Shown: positions 10,534 to 20,579 of the stretch, piece by piece
Layout: every line of letters starts with the position of its first letter
Numbering within the stretch: position 1 is the first letter of the stretch
Source: Phenylobacterium sp.
Lineage (GTDB): Bacteria > Pseudomonadota > Alphaproteobacteria > Caulobacterales > Caulobacteraceae
DNA length: 64,000 nucleotides
Reading direction: 5' to 3'
Assembly (NCBI RefSeq): GCF_030693405.1
Contig: NZ_JAUYAW010000009.1
Span: 17,812 to 81,811, forward strand
Program-made: the position numbers and the translations under genes
The notes under the pieces: generated by a model
Told to the model about the DNA's origin: nothing
The model's database searches: none
Seen by the model: only the letters and a program-made list of their open reading frames with translations

Positions 10534-11412
10534 CTAGCGGGTGGGGACGGGGTTTTCGCCGCGATAATCGTAGAAGCCGCGGCCCGCCTTGCGGCCCAGC
10601 CAGCCGGCCTCGACATATTTCACCAGCAGCGGGCACGGACGGTACTTGGAATCGGCCAGGCCGTCATAGAGGACGTTCATGATCGACAGGACGGTGTCCA
10701 GGCCGATGAAGTCCCCGAGTTCCAGCGGCCCCATGGGGTGGTTGGCGCCGAGCTTCATGGCCGTATCGATGGCCTCCACCGTGCCCACGCCCTCATACAG
10801 GGTGTAGATCGCCTCATTGATCATCGGGACCAGGACGCGATTGACGATGAAGGCGGGGAAGTCCTCGGCATTGGCTGTGGTCTTGCCCAGAGACCGGGCG
10901 AAGTTGACGGCGGTCTCGTAGGTCTCGGCGCCGGTGGCGATCCCGCGGATGATCTCCACGAGGTTCATGCGCGGCACCGGGTTCATGAAGTGCAGGCCGA
11001 TGAACCGCTCGGGCCGGTCTGTGGCCGAGGCCAAGCGCGTAATGGAGATGGACGAGGTGTTGGAGGCCAGCAGCGTATCGGGACCGAGATGGGGCGACAG
11101 GGCCCGGAAGATCGACTTCTTGACCTCTTCGTTCTCGGTGGCGGCCTCGATGGCCAGGTCCGAACCGCCCACGGCCTGAAGCTCTGCGGCGGGCTTGATG
11201 CGGGCCATGGCCGCGTCCTTGGCGGCCGCGTCGATCAGACCGCGGGAGACCTGACGTGCCATGGCCTGGTCGATATGGGCCAGGCCCGCCTCGATCCGCT
11301 CGGGGCTGACGTCATGCAGCAGCACGTCGTAGCCGCCCAGGGCGCAGACATGCGCGATGCCGGAGCCCATCTGGCCGGCGCCGATCACGCCCACCGATCT
11401 GATCTCAACCAT
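10534..11412 (-). CDS. 3-hydroxybutyryl-CoA dehydrogenase
   Basis: VGVIGAGQMGSGIAHVCA Rossmann; LHFMNPVPRMNLVEII; LGDFIGLDTVLSIM. Confidence 0.93.
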   Translation of the reverse strand: MVEIRSVGVIGAGQMGSGIAHVCALGGYDVLLHDVSPERIEAGLAHIDQAMARQVSRGLIDAAAKDAAMARIKPAAELQAVGGSDLAIEAATENEEVKKSIFRALSPHLGPDTLLASNTSSISITRLASATDRPERFIGLHFMNPVPRMNLVEIIRGIATGAETYETAVNFARSLGKTTANAEDFPAFIVNRVLVPMINEAIYTLYEGVGTVEAIDTAMKLGANHPMGPLELGDFIGLDTVLSIMNVLYDGLADSKYRPCPLLVKYVEAGWLGRKAGRGFYDYRGENPVPTR

Positions 11413-11570
11413 GTCCATTCGCCCCAAATCTGCGGGCCGCCTTTTAGGCCGCCTCTGGTCTGTGACGGCTTTCTAACATGGGCGACGGCGGCCCCGCCAA
11501 GGTCTTTATGTTGCGCCGCAATGTGAAGGGGGCGCCCCTTGTGGCGCCAAAGCCGCACTTGCAAACGAAA

Positions 11571-11598
11571 CGAGGCGGCGCCCGGGGGCGCCGCCTCG
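11571..11598 (-). terminator. Rho-independent-like terminator after etfBA
   Basis: Perfect 12-bp arm CGAGGCGGCGCC..GGCGCCGCCTCG 39 nt after the etfA stop; in minus orientation followed by T-rich TTTCGTTTG. Confidence 0.75.
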
Positions 11599-11636
11599 CA
11601 AGTCGTAAGCCGGTGATCTCCCGGCCGGGCGGTCGA

Positions 11637-12569
11637 TCAGCCGAGGGCCGACATCAGCTCCGGCACGGCGGCCTTGTAGTCGGCCACCAGGCCATAGTCG
11701 GCGACCTGGAAGATCGGCGCATCGCCGTCCTTGTTGATCGCGACGATGATCTTGGAGTCCTTCATGCCGGCCAGGTGCTGGATGGCGCCCGAAATGCCGA
11801 TGGCGATGTAGAGCTCCGGCGCGACCACCTTGCCGGTCTGGCCGACCTGATAGTCGTTCGGCGCGTAGCCGGCGTCCACCGCGGCGCGGCTGGCGCCGAC
11901 GGCGGCGCCCAGACGGTCAGCCAGGGGCTCGATCACCTTCTGGAACTCTTCGGCCGAGCCCATGGCGCGGCCGCCGGAGACCACGATCTTGGCGCCGGTC
12001 AGCTCCGGACGTTCCGACTTCACGATCTCTTCGGTCACGAACTTGGTGGCGCCCGCGCCGTCGCCGGCGCCGATGTCCTCGATCGCCGCCGAGCCGCCTT
12101 CGCCGGCCGCCTTGAAGGCGGTCGGACGGACGGTGATGACCTTCTTGGCCTCGGAGGACTGAACGGTCTCCAGGGCGTTGCCGGCATAGATCGGCCGCAC
12201 GAAGGTCGAGGCGTCCACCACTTCGACGATGTCGGAGATGTGCGAGACGTCGAGCTTGGCCGCGATGCGGGGCGAGAAGTTCTTGCCCTGCGAGGTGGCC
12301 GGGGTCAGGACGGCGTCATAGCCCCCCATCAGCGGAACCACTGCGGCCTCGACAGCTTCGGCCAGGCCATGGCCGAGGTCGTCGCTCTGGGCCAGCAAGA
12401 CCTTGCGCACGCCTTCGATCTTGGCGGCGGCCTCGGCGGCGGACTTGCAGTCCTTGCCTGTGACCAGGATGTCGATATCGCCGCCGATGGCCTTGGCGGC
12501 CGAGACGGTCTTATGGGTGTTGTCGCTGAGCGCGCCGCCGGTTTGGTCGGCGATGACGAGAACGGCCAT
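11637..12569 (-). CDS. etfA: Electron transfer flavoprotein alpha subunit
   Basis: ETF-alpha FAD-binding region [45 protein letters not shown]. Confidence 0.96.
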   Translation of the reverse strand: MAVLVIADQTGGALSDNTHKTVSAAKAIGGDIDILVTGKDCKSAAEAAAKIEGVRKVLLAQSDDLGHGLAEAVEAAVVPLMGGYDAVLTPATSQGKNFSPRIAAKLDVSHISDIVEVVDASTFVRPIYAGNALETVQSSEAKKVITVRPTAFKAAGEGGSAAIEDIGAGDGAGATKFVTEEIVKSERPELTGAKIVVSGGRAMGSAEEFQKVIEPLADRLGAAVGASRAAVDAGYAPNDYQVGQTGKVVAPELYIAIGISGAIQHLAGMKDSKIIVAINKDGDAPIFQVADYGLVADYKAAVPELMSALG

Positions 12570-13318
12570 TAGAGCACCCCCGCTTCATTCTTGAGCTTGG
12601 CGACCAGGTCGGCCGCGGTTTCGACCTTGATGCCGCCGCCGCGCTTCGGCGGCTCGGCGACCTTGACCACCTTGAGGCGGGGCGCCGTGTCGACGCCGTA
12701 GGACGCGATGTCCTTGGTATCGAGGGGCTTCTTCTTGGCCTTCATGATGTTCGGCAGAGACGCATAGCGCGGCTCGTTCAGGCGCAGGTCGGCGGTGATG
12801 ATCACCGGCAGCGGCGCCTCGATGGTCTGCAGGCCGCCGTCCACTTCACGGGTGACGGTCGCCTTGTCGCCGGACACTTCCAGCTTGGAGGCGAAGCTGG
12901 CCTGGGGCCAGCCGAGCAGGGCCGAGAGCATCTGGCCGGTGGCGTTGTTGTCGCCGTCGATGGCCTGCTTGCCCATGACCACCAGGTTCGGGGACTCTTC
13001 GTCGATGACGGCCTTGAGCACCTTGGCCACGGCCAGGGGCTCCAGATCGGCGTCGGTCTGCACCAGGATGGCGCGATCAGCGCCCATGGCGAGCGCCGTA
13101 CGCAGGGTTTCCTGGGCCTGAGCCGGACCGATCGAGACCGCGACCACCTCGGTGACCACGCCCTTTTCCTTCAGCCGGACCGCCTCTTCGACGGCGATCT
13201 CGCAGAAGGGGTTCATGGACATCTTGACGTTGGCGAGGTCCACGCCGGTTTCGTCGGACTTCACCCGGGGCTTGACGTTGTAATCGATCACCCGTTTGAC
13301 CGGGACCAACACCTTCAT
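12569..13318 (-). CDS. etfB: Electron transfer flavoprotein beta subunit
   Basis: [54 protein letters not shown]. Confidence 0.96.
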   Translation of the reverse strand: MKVLVPVKRVIDYNVKPRVKSDETGVDLANVKMSMNPFCEIAVEEAVRLKEKGVVTEVVAVSIGPAQAQETLRTALAMGADRAILVQTDADLEPLAVAKVLKAVIDEESPNLVVMGKQAIDGDNNATGQMLSALLGWPQASFASKLEVSGDKATVTREVDGGLQTIEAPLPVIITADLRLNEPRYASLPNIMKAKKKPLDTKDIASYGVDTAPRLKVVKVAEPPKRGGGIKVETAADLVAKLKNEAGVL

Positions 13319-13448
13319 GAAAGCCTCAAATTCGCATTGCGGAAGAATGGGACGCACGGGGCATAACGTTTCCCGCGCGGTTTGCAAGTCAGGGACATGG
13401 GGCATTTTGCGCCAATGTCGACCCTAGCCAGGGAGAAAAAGCCCGAAT

Positions 13449-13730
13449 ATGAGCCATCCGATGAGCCGCATCATCGATCGCCTGAAACTCGTTTTCCTGG
13501 GTGTCTTCGTCCTCTCCCTGGTCGGCATCTTCGCCTACCAGGCCTATGTGGTCTGGCCCGCCGAGCGGTGCGAGGCGCAGGGCGACTGGTGGGATCCCGA
13601 TGGCCGGGTCTGCGCCCGCCCCGTGCTGATCTCCGACATCACCGGCCGGACCATTCCCGAGCGCAAGGCGGCTGAAGCGGCCGCCGCCGCCGCCCAGGCC
13701 GAGGCCGAAAAGACGGCGCCGGCCCCTTAG
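13449..13730 (+). CDS. Small single-pass membrane protein, unknown function
   Basis: 93 aa, one TM helix LVFLGVFVLSLVGIFAYQAYVVW, Ala/Glu-rich C-terminus. Confidence 0.6.
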   Translation: MSHPMSRIIDRLKLVFLGVFVLSLVGIFAYQAYVVWPAERCEAQGDWWDPDGRVCARPVLISDITGRTIPERKAAEAAAAAAQAEAEKTAPAP

Positions 13731-13737
13731 GGCGTCG

Positions 13738-14313
13738 TCAGCCACGGGTCGCCCCGGGCCGCCAGAGGACGTCCAGCGCCCCCTGGGCGTTGGCCCGCCG
13801 GGCGGCGACGAACAGCAGGTCCGAGAGTCTGTTCAGATATTTCAGGGCCGGGTCAGCGACTTGCGTGGTCTGGGCGAGGCTCACCGCCGTGCGTTCAGCC
13901 CGGCGGCAGACCGTGCGGGCCTGATGCAGGGCCGCGGCCGCGGGCGTCCCGCCAGGCAGCACGAAGGAGGTCAGCGGCGACAGATCGGCGTTGATCTGAT
14001 CGATCTCCTGCTCCAGGCGCGTCACCTGGCCCTCGGTCACGCGCAGGACACGATCAGGGTCCTCCCCCGGCGTCGGGGGAGTGGCCAGATCGGCGCCCAG
14101 GTCGAACAGATCATTCTGGATCCGCTCAAGCATGGCGTGGAGCAGGGTGTCCTCGGCCGTGTGCAGGCGCACCAACCCCAGGCAGGCGTTGGTCTCATCG
14201 ACAGACCCGTAGGCCTCGACCCGCAGATCGGTCTTGGAGACCTCGGCCCCATTGGCCAGGCGGGTCAGGCCGGCGTCGCCGGTCCGGGTGTAGATTCGGT
14301 TCAGGACCACCAT
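13738..14313 (-). CDS. Cob(I)yrinic acid a,c-diamide adenosyltransferase (PduO type)
   Basis: VVLNRIYTRTGDAGLTRLANG; FVLPGGTPAAAALHQARTVCRRAER; YLNRLSDLLFVAAR. Confidence 0.92.
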   Translation of the reverse strand: MVVLNRIYTRTGDAGLTRLANGAEVSKTDLRVEAYGSVDETNACLGLVRLHTAEDTLLHAMLERIQNDLFDLGADLATPPTPGEDPDRVLRVTEGQVTRLEQEIDQINADLSPLTSFVLPGGTPAAAALHQARTVCRRAERTAVSLAQTTQVADPALKYLNRLSDLLFVAARRANAQGALDVLWRPGATRG

Positions 14314-14320
14314 GGCCGGC

Positions 14321-14527
14321 TCAGCCGCCGTAGGTGTTGCGCCACCACACGGCGGTCACAAGGATCACGACGGCGGCGGCTTGCAGCACCACGCGCAGGC
14401 GCATCAGCTTGTTCGAGTAGGACCGACCGAAATCGCCCCCCCGGAACAGCGCATAGATGCCCACCCCCAGGGTGAGCGTGACAGCGAGCAGGGTCGCGGG
14501 GATCAGCAGGGCGAAGATCTGTGTCAT
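14321..14527 (-). CDS. Twin-transmembrane / HIG1-like small protein
   Basis: 68 aa, two TM helices flanking SNKLMRLRVVLQ. Confidence 0.75.
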   Translation of the reverse strand: MTQIFALLIPATLLAVTLTLGVGIYALFRGGDFGRSYSNKLMRLRVVLQAAAVVILVTAVWWRNTYGG

Positions 14528-14946
14528 GGCCTGTTATCGTGATGCTTGAGCTTGATGGAAATGTAGGACTTTGTCGGCGAATTGCACGAAGGTGATTTCG
14601 CCTCGCAGTCGCGAAGCTGGTTGATCAAATTCACTGAGTCTGGTTCAATGGCTCGCGCGCCGGCTTCGCGCAAATTTCAGTCTTAACATGCCGTATCTGC
14701 ATACATTTCCCTTGCGACAACCGGTCGCGCCCCAAGCTCGACATATTTCGGATATCCCCTCGAGCCCATGAACTGAGACACGGGTTGTTGAACGCATTCG
14801 CCGAAAGCGCCGTCTCCGGCCGCGCCCTGGTGAGTTGCATCGAGAGCCCCTACCCGCGTTCCGCGCTCCGTCCCCGACCGGGCGGCGCGCCGTAGCGCAT
14901 GCGCCGATGGTCTCCCCCGCCGCGGCAAGCTGGAGTTGAAATACCG

Positions 14947-15597
14947 ATGAAGCACGTCGCTGAGGTCGAAGGTCACGCCGAAACCCGCGTCCGCATGCCC
15001 ACCCGCCGGGCGCTCGCCAAGCAGCAGACCCGGGCCAAGGTGCTGGCCGCGGCCCGGGAGCTGTTCAGCACCCAGGGCTACGAAGGCGCGACGATCCGCG
15101 ACATCGCCGCGGCGGCAGGCATGTCCACCGGCGCGGTCTTCGCCAACTTCGCCGACAAGTCCGAGCTGTTCCGCGAGATCATGACATCTGATTTCGACGC
15201 GGTGCTGGTCGCCATGTCGGACGCTGCGGTGCGCGGTCGCACCGTCGATGACGCGCTGCTGAAGGCGTTCAGCGCCGGCTACGCCTTCTATCGCGGCCAG
15301 ATGCCCCTTGTCCGGGCCGCGCTGGGCCTCTCCTGGTCCTGCGAGGATGGGCAGGCGCTGCGGGCCCTGCCGACCATGCAGGACACTATCGAGCTGTTCG
15401 CCGAGCAGTTGGCCCTCGGGGTCGAGCGTGGCGAGCTGTCCCAGGAGTGTGAGATCAAGCTCCGCAGCCAGATGCTGTTCGACAACTATCTGGCCAACTA
15501 CCCGCAGGCGGTTTTCGGCGGCTGGAGCCTTGAGGCCTTGCAGGCCCGCTCCCGCGACCAGATCCGGGTGATCCTCGCTGGGGCGCGTCGCGGCTAG
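14947..15597 (+). CDS. TetR family transcriptional regulator
   Basis: HTH: LAAARELFSTQGYEGATIRDIAAAAGMSTGAVFANFADKSELFREI. Confidence 0.9.
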   Translation: MKHVAEVEGHAETRVRMPTRRALAKQQTRAKVLAAARELFSTQGYEGATIRDIAAAAGMSTGAVFANFADKSELFREIMTSDFDAVLVAMSDAAVRGRTVDDALLKAFSAGYAFYRGQMPLVRAALGLSWSCEDGQALRALPTMQDTIELFAEQLALGVERGELSQECEIKLRSQMLFDNYLANYPQAVFGGWSLEALQARSRDQIRVILAGARRG

Positions 15598-15608
15598 GGC
15601 CAGGACAG

Positions 15609-16328
15609 ATGGTCTCCCCTCAGGGAAAGTGGCTTGCTACGGACGGGCTTGCCGGGTCTCCTGCTGGCGGGAAGCACAACAGGACGCGCCGTCAGAGCGC
15701 GCTTGGGGGGACATTGAACCTACGCCAGACGCAAAAGGAGGCGACGCGCCGACGCGTGCTCGACGCCGCCCGGGACCTGTTCGAGACGGTCGGCTACGAA
15801 GAGACGACGGTGCGCGAGATCGCCACCCGGGCAGGCGTGGCGGTCGGCAGCGTCTTCACCTGCTTCGCCTCCAAGGCCGAGGTGCTCAGCCAGGTGATGC
15901 TCGACCGGCTGGAGGACCTCTACGCCGAGCTTGACCGGATCACCCCGCACCTGAGGGGCACGGTGGTGGATCGGCTGTCCTCAATCTTCGCCCTGCACTA
16001 TGCCTTTGAGACCCGGCGCACGCCGCTGTTTCTGGCCCATATCGCGGCGGCCTATAATTGGCGTCCGGGGTCGGATTCGGTGCCCTACGGGCGCAATCCC
16101 CGGCTTCGGGGCATGATCCACGACTGTGTGGCCGACGGACGCAACCGGGGCGAAGTGGCCGATGACGCGGACATTCCGCTGATCGTCGATACGCTCATGG
16201 CGGCCTATGCCTGGAACTACCGGCTGGCGGCCTGGGAGCAGGCGGGGCCGGAGCAGATGAGCGCCATCATGGAGCGCCAGATCGCCCTGGTCGCCCGGGG
16301 TTTCGCCCCCACAGCCGCCGCGGCCTGA
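15609..16328 (+). CDS. TetR family transcriptional regulator (second, tandem)
   Basis: HTH: LDAARDLFETVGYEETTVREIATRAGVAVGSVFTCFASKAEVLSQVM; start uncertain (ATG 15609 or a downstream start nearer LNLRQTQKEATRRR). Confidence 0.85.
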   Translation: MVSPQGKWLATDGLAGSPAGGKHNRTRRQSALGGTLNLRQTQKEATRRRVLDAARDLFETVGYEETTVREIATRAGVAVGSVFTCFASKAEVLSQVMLDRLEDLYAELDRITPHLRGTVVDRLSSIFALHYAFETRRTPLFLAHIAAAYNWRPGSDSVPYGRNPRLRGMIHDCVADGRNRGEVADDADIPLIVDTLMAAYAWNYRLAAWEQAGPEQMSAIMERQIALVARGFAPTAAAA

Positions 16329-16341
16329 CCCCGAAGACAGG

Positions 16342-17991
16342 TCAGTTGGCGCCTTCGAGCAGGCGTCGGGCGATGACCTGAGCCTGAATCTCGCCGGCGC
16401 CCTCGAAGATGTTCAGGATGCGGGCGTCGGCCAGCAGCCGGCTGACCGGCTGTTCCACTGCAAAGCCGGTTCCCCCATGGATCTGCAGGGCGTTGTCAGC
16501 GCAGGCCCAGGCGATGCGGGCCGCCGTCAGCTTGGCCATGCCGGCCTCAAGGTCGCAGCGCCGCCCCGCATCCTTGGCCCGGGCCGAGTACCAGGCCAGG
16601 CGCCTCGCCCCGAGGATCTCGGCGGCCATCATGGCGAGCTTGTCGGAAACCCGAGGGAAGTGGGTGAGGGACTGGCCGAACTGCCGACGCGACAGGCCAT
16701 AGTCCAGGGCCAGGTCCAGGGCGTTCTGGGCCACGCCGATGGCCCGGGCGGCGGTCTGGATCCGGGCCGACTCGAAGGTCGCCATCAGTTGGCTGAAGCC
16801 TTGTCCCTCCCGGCCGCCCAGCAGATCGGCCTCCGGCGCCGCGAAACCGTCGAAGGCGATCTCGTATTCCTTCATGCCGCGATAGCCGATGACGGCGATC
16901 TCCCCCCCGCTCATGCCTTCGGCGGGGAAGGGCGCCTCATCGGTCCCCCGCGGCTTGCGCGCCAGCAGCATGGACAGGCCCCGATGGTCGCGGCTGTCGG
17001 GATCGGTGCGCACCAGCAGGGTCATCAGGTCGGCCCGGGCGGCGTGGGTGATCCAGGTCTTGGCGCCGGTCACCTTCCATTGGCCATCCTGGCGCACAGC
17101 CCGGGTGCGCAGGGACGCCAGGTCTGAGCCCGCCTCCGGTTCCGTGAAGACCGCTGTGGGCAGTACGGCGCCCGAGGCGATGGCCGGCAGCAGCCGCGCC
17201 TTCTGATCGTCCGTCCCGTGGGCCAGGATCAGCTCAGCGGCGATCTCCGAACGCGTGCCCAGGGAGCCGACGCCGATATAGCCCCGCGACAGGGCCTCGG
17301 AGACCACACACATGGCCACCTTGCCGAGCCCCGCGCCCCCATGGGCCTCTGGAAGGGTGAGACCGAACACGCCCAGGGCGGCCAGTTCCTCGATCAGGGG
17401 CAGGGGGATGAGCTCGTCGCGCAGATGCCAGCCATGGGCGTAAGGGGTGATCTTTTCCCGGGCGAAGTCGCAGAACTGCTGGCTGATCGCCTGATGGGTC
17501 TCGTCCAGGCCGCTGGCCTCCAGGGACGGCTGACCCCGGGCGGCCTCCAACAGGGCCACGATGCGGGCCTTGGCTGAAGATGTCGCGTGGGGGGCCAGCT
17601 CGGCGATCAGCGGGGCGAGACGGGCGGAGTCGAAACCGAGGTCTGCGGGGCGGACCATCTCTCCCTGGCTCATGGGCAGGCCGCCGGCCAGCTGGCTCAG
17701 ATATTCGTGCGCCAGCAGCAGGGCGGGCCGCAGGCTCGCCTCGTCCAGGGCGCCCGCGGCGGCGAGCTCGCCGGCCCAGGCGGCGGTCTGGCGCAGGGTC
17801 TCCACATAGGCGGCCGCCCAGGCCAGTCCATGGGCCGCATGCTGGCCGGCGTCCAGGGCATGGCGGTCGAGTCGGCCGTCGGGCGAGAACCGGACGGTGA
17901 GCGCCCCCTTGGCCTCGACGAGGCAGGCCTCGGCGGCCTCTGCGGCGGCCTGCAGGCGGCCTACGGAATCGGTCGGTAGTTCAGGGGTCAT
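16342..17991 (-). CDS. Acyl-CoA dehydrogenase family protein
   Basis: TEPEAGSDLASLRTRAVRQDGQWKVTGAKTWITHA; YGLSRRQFGQSLTHFPRV; QIHGGTGFAVEQPVSRLLADARILNIFEGAGEIQ. Confidence 0.93.
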   Translation of the reverse strand: MTPELPTDSVGRLQAAAEAAEACLVEAKGALTVRFSPDGRLDRHALDAGQHAAHGLAWAAAYVETLRQTAAWAGELAAAGALDEASLRPALLLAHEYLSQLAGGLPMSQGEMVRPADLGFDSARLAPLIAELAPHATSSAKARIVALLEAARGQPSLEASGLDETHQAISQQFCDFAREKITPYAHGWHLRDELIPLPLIEELAALGVFGLTLPEAHGGAGLGKVAMCVVSEALSRGYIGVGSLGTRSEIAAELILAHGTDDQKARLLPAIASGAVLPTAVFTEPEAGSDLASLRTRAVRQDGQWKVTGAKTWITHAARADLMTLLVRTDPDSRDHRGLSMLLARKPRGTDEAPFPAEGMSGGEIAVIGYRGMKEYEIAFDGFAAPEADLLGGREGQGFSQLMATFESARIQTAARAIGVAQNALDLALDYGLSRRQFGQSLTHFPRVSDKLAMMAAEILGARRLAWYSARAKDAGRRCDLEAGMAKLTAARIAWACADNALQIHGGTGFAVEQPVSRLLADARILNIFEGAGEIQAQVIARRLLEGAN

Positions 17992-18065
17992 GGATCGCGC
18001 TCCGCCCGGCCTGTCGACGTTCAATCCCGACCCCTATACGATGTAAGCCAAACCTGGGAGCCGCC

Positions 18066-18692
18066 ATGATCACCGTTCACCATCTCAATGAGTCCCGTTC
18101 GCAGCGCATCCTCTGGCTGCTCGAGGAGTTGGGGGCGGACTATGAGATCAAGGCCTATGCCCGCGATGCGACGACCCGCCTGGCCCCGGACGAGCTGCGT
18201 GCGGTCCATCCGCTGGGCAAGTCGCCGGTGATCACCGATGGGGACGCGACGATCCACGAGTCGGGCGCCATCATCGACTATCTGATCCGCCACCATGGGG
18301 CCGGCCGGCTGCAGCCCCCGGTGGGGGCGCCCGAATATGAGGACTATCTCCAGTGGCTGCACTATGCCGAGGGCTCGGCCATGCTGCCCCTGATGCTGCA
18401 GATGTACGTCATGCGCCTGGGCGAGGCCGGCGGACCGCTGCACGGCCGGATCGCCAGCGAGATCGACAACCACATGTCCTATGTCGACCAGGCCCTGGCC
18501 GGCCGGGACTACCTGCTGGGCCAGGCCCTGACCGGAGCCGACATCCAGATGAGCTTCGTGGGCGAGGTCGCCCGGGCCTTTGGCCTGCTGCCGAAATACC
18601 CTAACGCCGAGGCTTGGCTCGACCGTCTGCACGCGCGGCCGGCCTATAAGGCGGCCATCGAGCGCGGCGGCCCCTACGCGCTGGGGCGCTAA
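18066..18692 (+). CDS. Glutathione S-transferase
   Basis: Thioredoxin-fold NTD HHLNESRSQRILWLLEELGADYEIK, HPLGKSPVITDGDATIHESGAIIDYL. Confidence 0.92.
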   Translation: MITVHHLNESRSQRILWLLEELGADYEIKAYARDATTRLAPDELRAVHPLGKSPVITDGDATIHESGAIIDYLIRHHGAGRLQPPVGAPEYEDYLQWLHYAEGSAMLPLMLQMYVMRLGEAGGPLHGRIASEIDNHMSYVDQALAGRDYLLGQALTGADIQMSFVGEVARAFGLLPKYPNAEAWLDRLHARPAYKAAIERGGPYALGR

Positions 18693-18707
18693 GCGACCCG
18701 CCGACCC

Positions 18708-19505
18708 CTAGAAGCGGTCGCCGAAGGGATCATCGAGCATCCCGTCCAGGAAGTCGAAGGTGGCGGCCTTGGTCAGGGCGTGGGGAATGGCCGAGAAGTG
18801 GTCGCAGCCCACGACCGTGATTCCGCGCCCGTTGGGAAAGGCTCGGGCCAGGCCGTCCGGATCGCCGGCCCCGTCGTCGCGCTGGCCGGCCACCACCAGA
18901 ACCGGCGCCTCCAGCCGGCCCATGGCTTCCACGTCCAGGGGCGGATTCTTCGCCTGAACGAAGGCCGCCAGGGCGCGGCGGTCCTCCCCCTGCTCATCGG
19001 CGAAATGGCGGAAGCTGCGCAGCATCGGATGGCTGATGGTCTCAGGATCCTCGGCCAGCATGGCCTGGCTCATGGCGTCGGTGGGCGCGCCTTCCACCCG
19101 CGGCTCAAGCAGGCGTTCGCCGACGCCCCCCAGGATCAGATGGCCGATCCTGTCGGGGGCGGCCAGGGCGGCCGCCAGAGCCGTCCTCGCCCCCATGGAA
19201 TAACCGAACACATCTACGCGCTCGAGCCCCAGATGATCGATCAGGGCGACCACGTCGCCACCCAGGATCTCTCGCCCGTAGGCTTCAGGATCATAGAGCT
19301 TTTCGCTCTCCCCATGGCCGCGCTGGTCGAGCGCCACGCAACGGGTCCCGCGCCGTTCCAGGGCGGCGTACCAGCCAGTTCGCCGCCAGCCTTCCTTGCG
19401 GTTGGAGGCGAAGCCATGGACCAGGATCATGGTGCGGGCGACGTCGCCCTGGGGCGGCAGATCGTCGAAAGCGATCTCGACGCCGGAATTTCGGAATGAG
19501 GGCAT
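18708..19505 (-). CDS. Alpha/beta hydrolase
   Basis: ILVHGFASNRKEGWRRTGW; nucleophile elbow FGYSMGART; C-terminal His GCDHFSA. Confidence 0.88.
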   Translation of the reverse strand: MPSFRNSGVEIAFDDLPPQGDVARTMILVHGFASNRKEGWRRTGWYAALERRGTRCVALDQRGHGESEKLYDPEAYGREILGGDVVALIDHLGLERVDVFGYSMGARTALAAALAAPDRIGHLILGGVGERLLEPRVEGAPTDAMSQAMLAEDPETISHPMLRSFRHFADEQGEDRRALAAFVQAKNPPLDVEAMGRLEAPVLVVAGQRDDGAGDPDGLARAFPNGRGITVVGCDHFSAIPHALTKAATFDFLDGMLDDPFGDRF

Positions 19506-19579
19506 TAAAGGCTCGATAACGCAGTTATTCGACTATGGCCCGGAAGCCGCCGGAGAGCGGGTGATGGCAGGAGAGTGGA

Positions 19580-20563
19580 ATGGACGATATGCGTCCCGAT
19601 CAGTCGATCGAGGTCACCATGGACCGGATCGAGCGCGAGGCAAAGCGTGCGGCGCAAGCCAAGGCGGAGCAGGCGCGGTTCGGCGACACCGTCGACGGCC
19701 GTCTCGGCCCCGCCGCCGAGGCCGAGGCGCTGGCCTCCAGGGTCGCCAGCCTGATCCAGTGCCACCGCGTCCCCTACCGCCCGCGGGACTGGGCGACGGT
19801 GGCCGCCCGCCCCCGAATCAACATCGTGCGCACCCATGAACGGGAAGCCGAGGCCCGTCAGGCGTTTCACGCCTATCGTCCGGGCTGGCTGGCCCAGCTG
19901 TTCGGTTCGGACCGGGAAAAACGTCGGCAGCTTGCCGCCCGGGTGGCGGAGGCCGCGAGCGAGGACGAGCAGGCCTATCGCGCCGCCTGGCGGGACGCCC
20001 AGGCCCACAATGTAGAGATCGATTTCGCCTGCAAGCTGGCGGAACTCGACATGCGCACGATCAACGAATCCCTCGCCGAGCACACCCGCCTCGGCGAGGT
20101 CTATGGCGCTGTCTCGCGGTTCCGCTTCGCTTCCCCCGCCAAGGGCAGCTTCCAGATCCAGATCGAGGCCCTGGACCTGGCCGAGATGCCGGCCGAAGAA
20201 GCGGAACGCCTGCCCCAGGGCCGGGCGGTGTTCCGCAAGGCCCCGACGGGGCGTCGTCATCAGATGCAGGGCGCCAATGTCTGCGCCGTGGCCCTGAGGT
20301 TCGCCGTCGAGATGCTGGGCTTCCTGCCTCTGGACGCCGTCGAGGTAGTTGTGAACGGCGATTTGCGCGATCCCCAGACCGGGCTCTATGAGCGCCATCC
20401 GATCCTGCAGCTCACCCTGACCCATACCCAGGCGGCCTCGGCGCCATTCGAGCGGGCCGATCCCATGAGTCTGGCCGCCCAACTGGGCGCGCGGATCAAC
20501 TGGAGCATCCAGGGGGGCTTCGCCCCCATCCAATTGATCGGGCAGCCGGCCGAGGCCGCTTAG
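19580..20563 (+). CDS. Conserved hypothetical protein (327 aa)
   Basis: Long intact ORF with typical codon usage; no family recognised by eye. Confidence 0.7.
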   Translation: MDDMRPDQSIEVTMDRIEREAKRAAQAKAEQARFGDTVDGRLGPAAEAEALASRVASLIQCHRVPYRPRDWATVAARPRINIVRTHEREAEARQAFHAYRPGWLAQLFGSDREKRRQLAARVAEAASEDEQAYRAAWRDAQAHNVEIDFACKLAELDMRTINESLAEHTRLGEVYGAVSRFRFASPAKGSFQIQIEALDLAEMPAEEAERLPQGRAVFRKAPTGRRHQMQGANVCAVALRFAVEMLGFLPLDAVEVVVNGDLRDPQTGLYERHPILQLTLTHTQAASAPFERADPMSLAAQLGARINWSIQGGFAPIQLIGQPAEAA

Positions 20564-20579
20564 CTGCCGGCGCCGAGCC

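Noticed and set aside
9271-11526. 751-aa plus-strand ORF
   Set aside because: Spans antisense to tipF and the 3-hydroxybutyryl-CoA dehydrogenase; composition is typical of GC-rich shadow frames.
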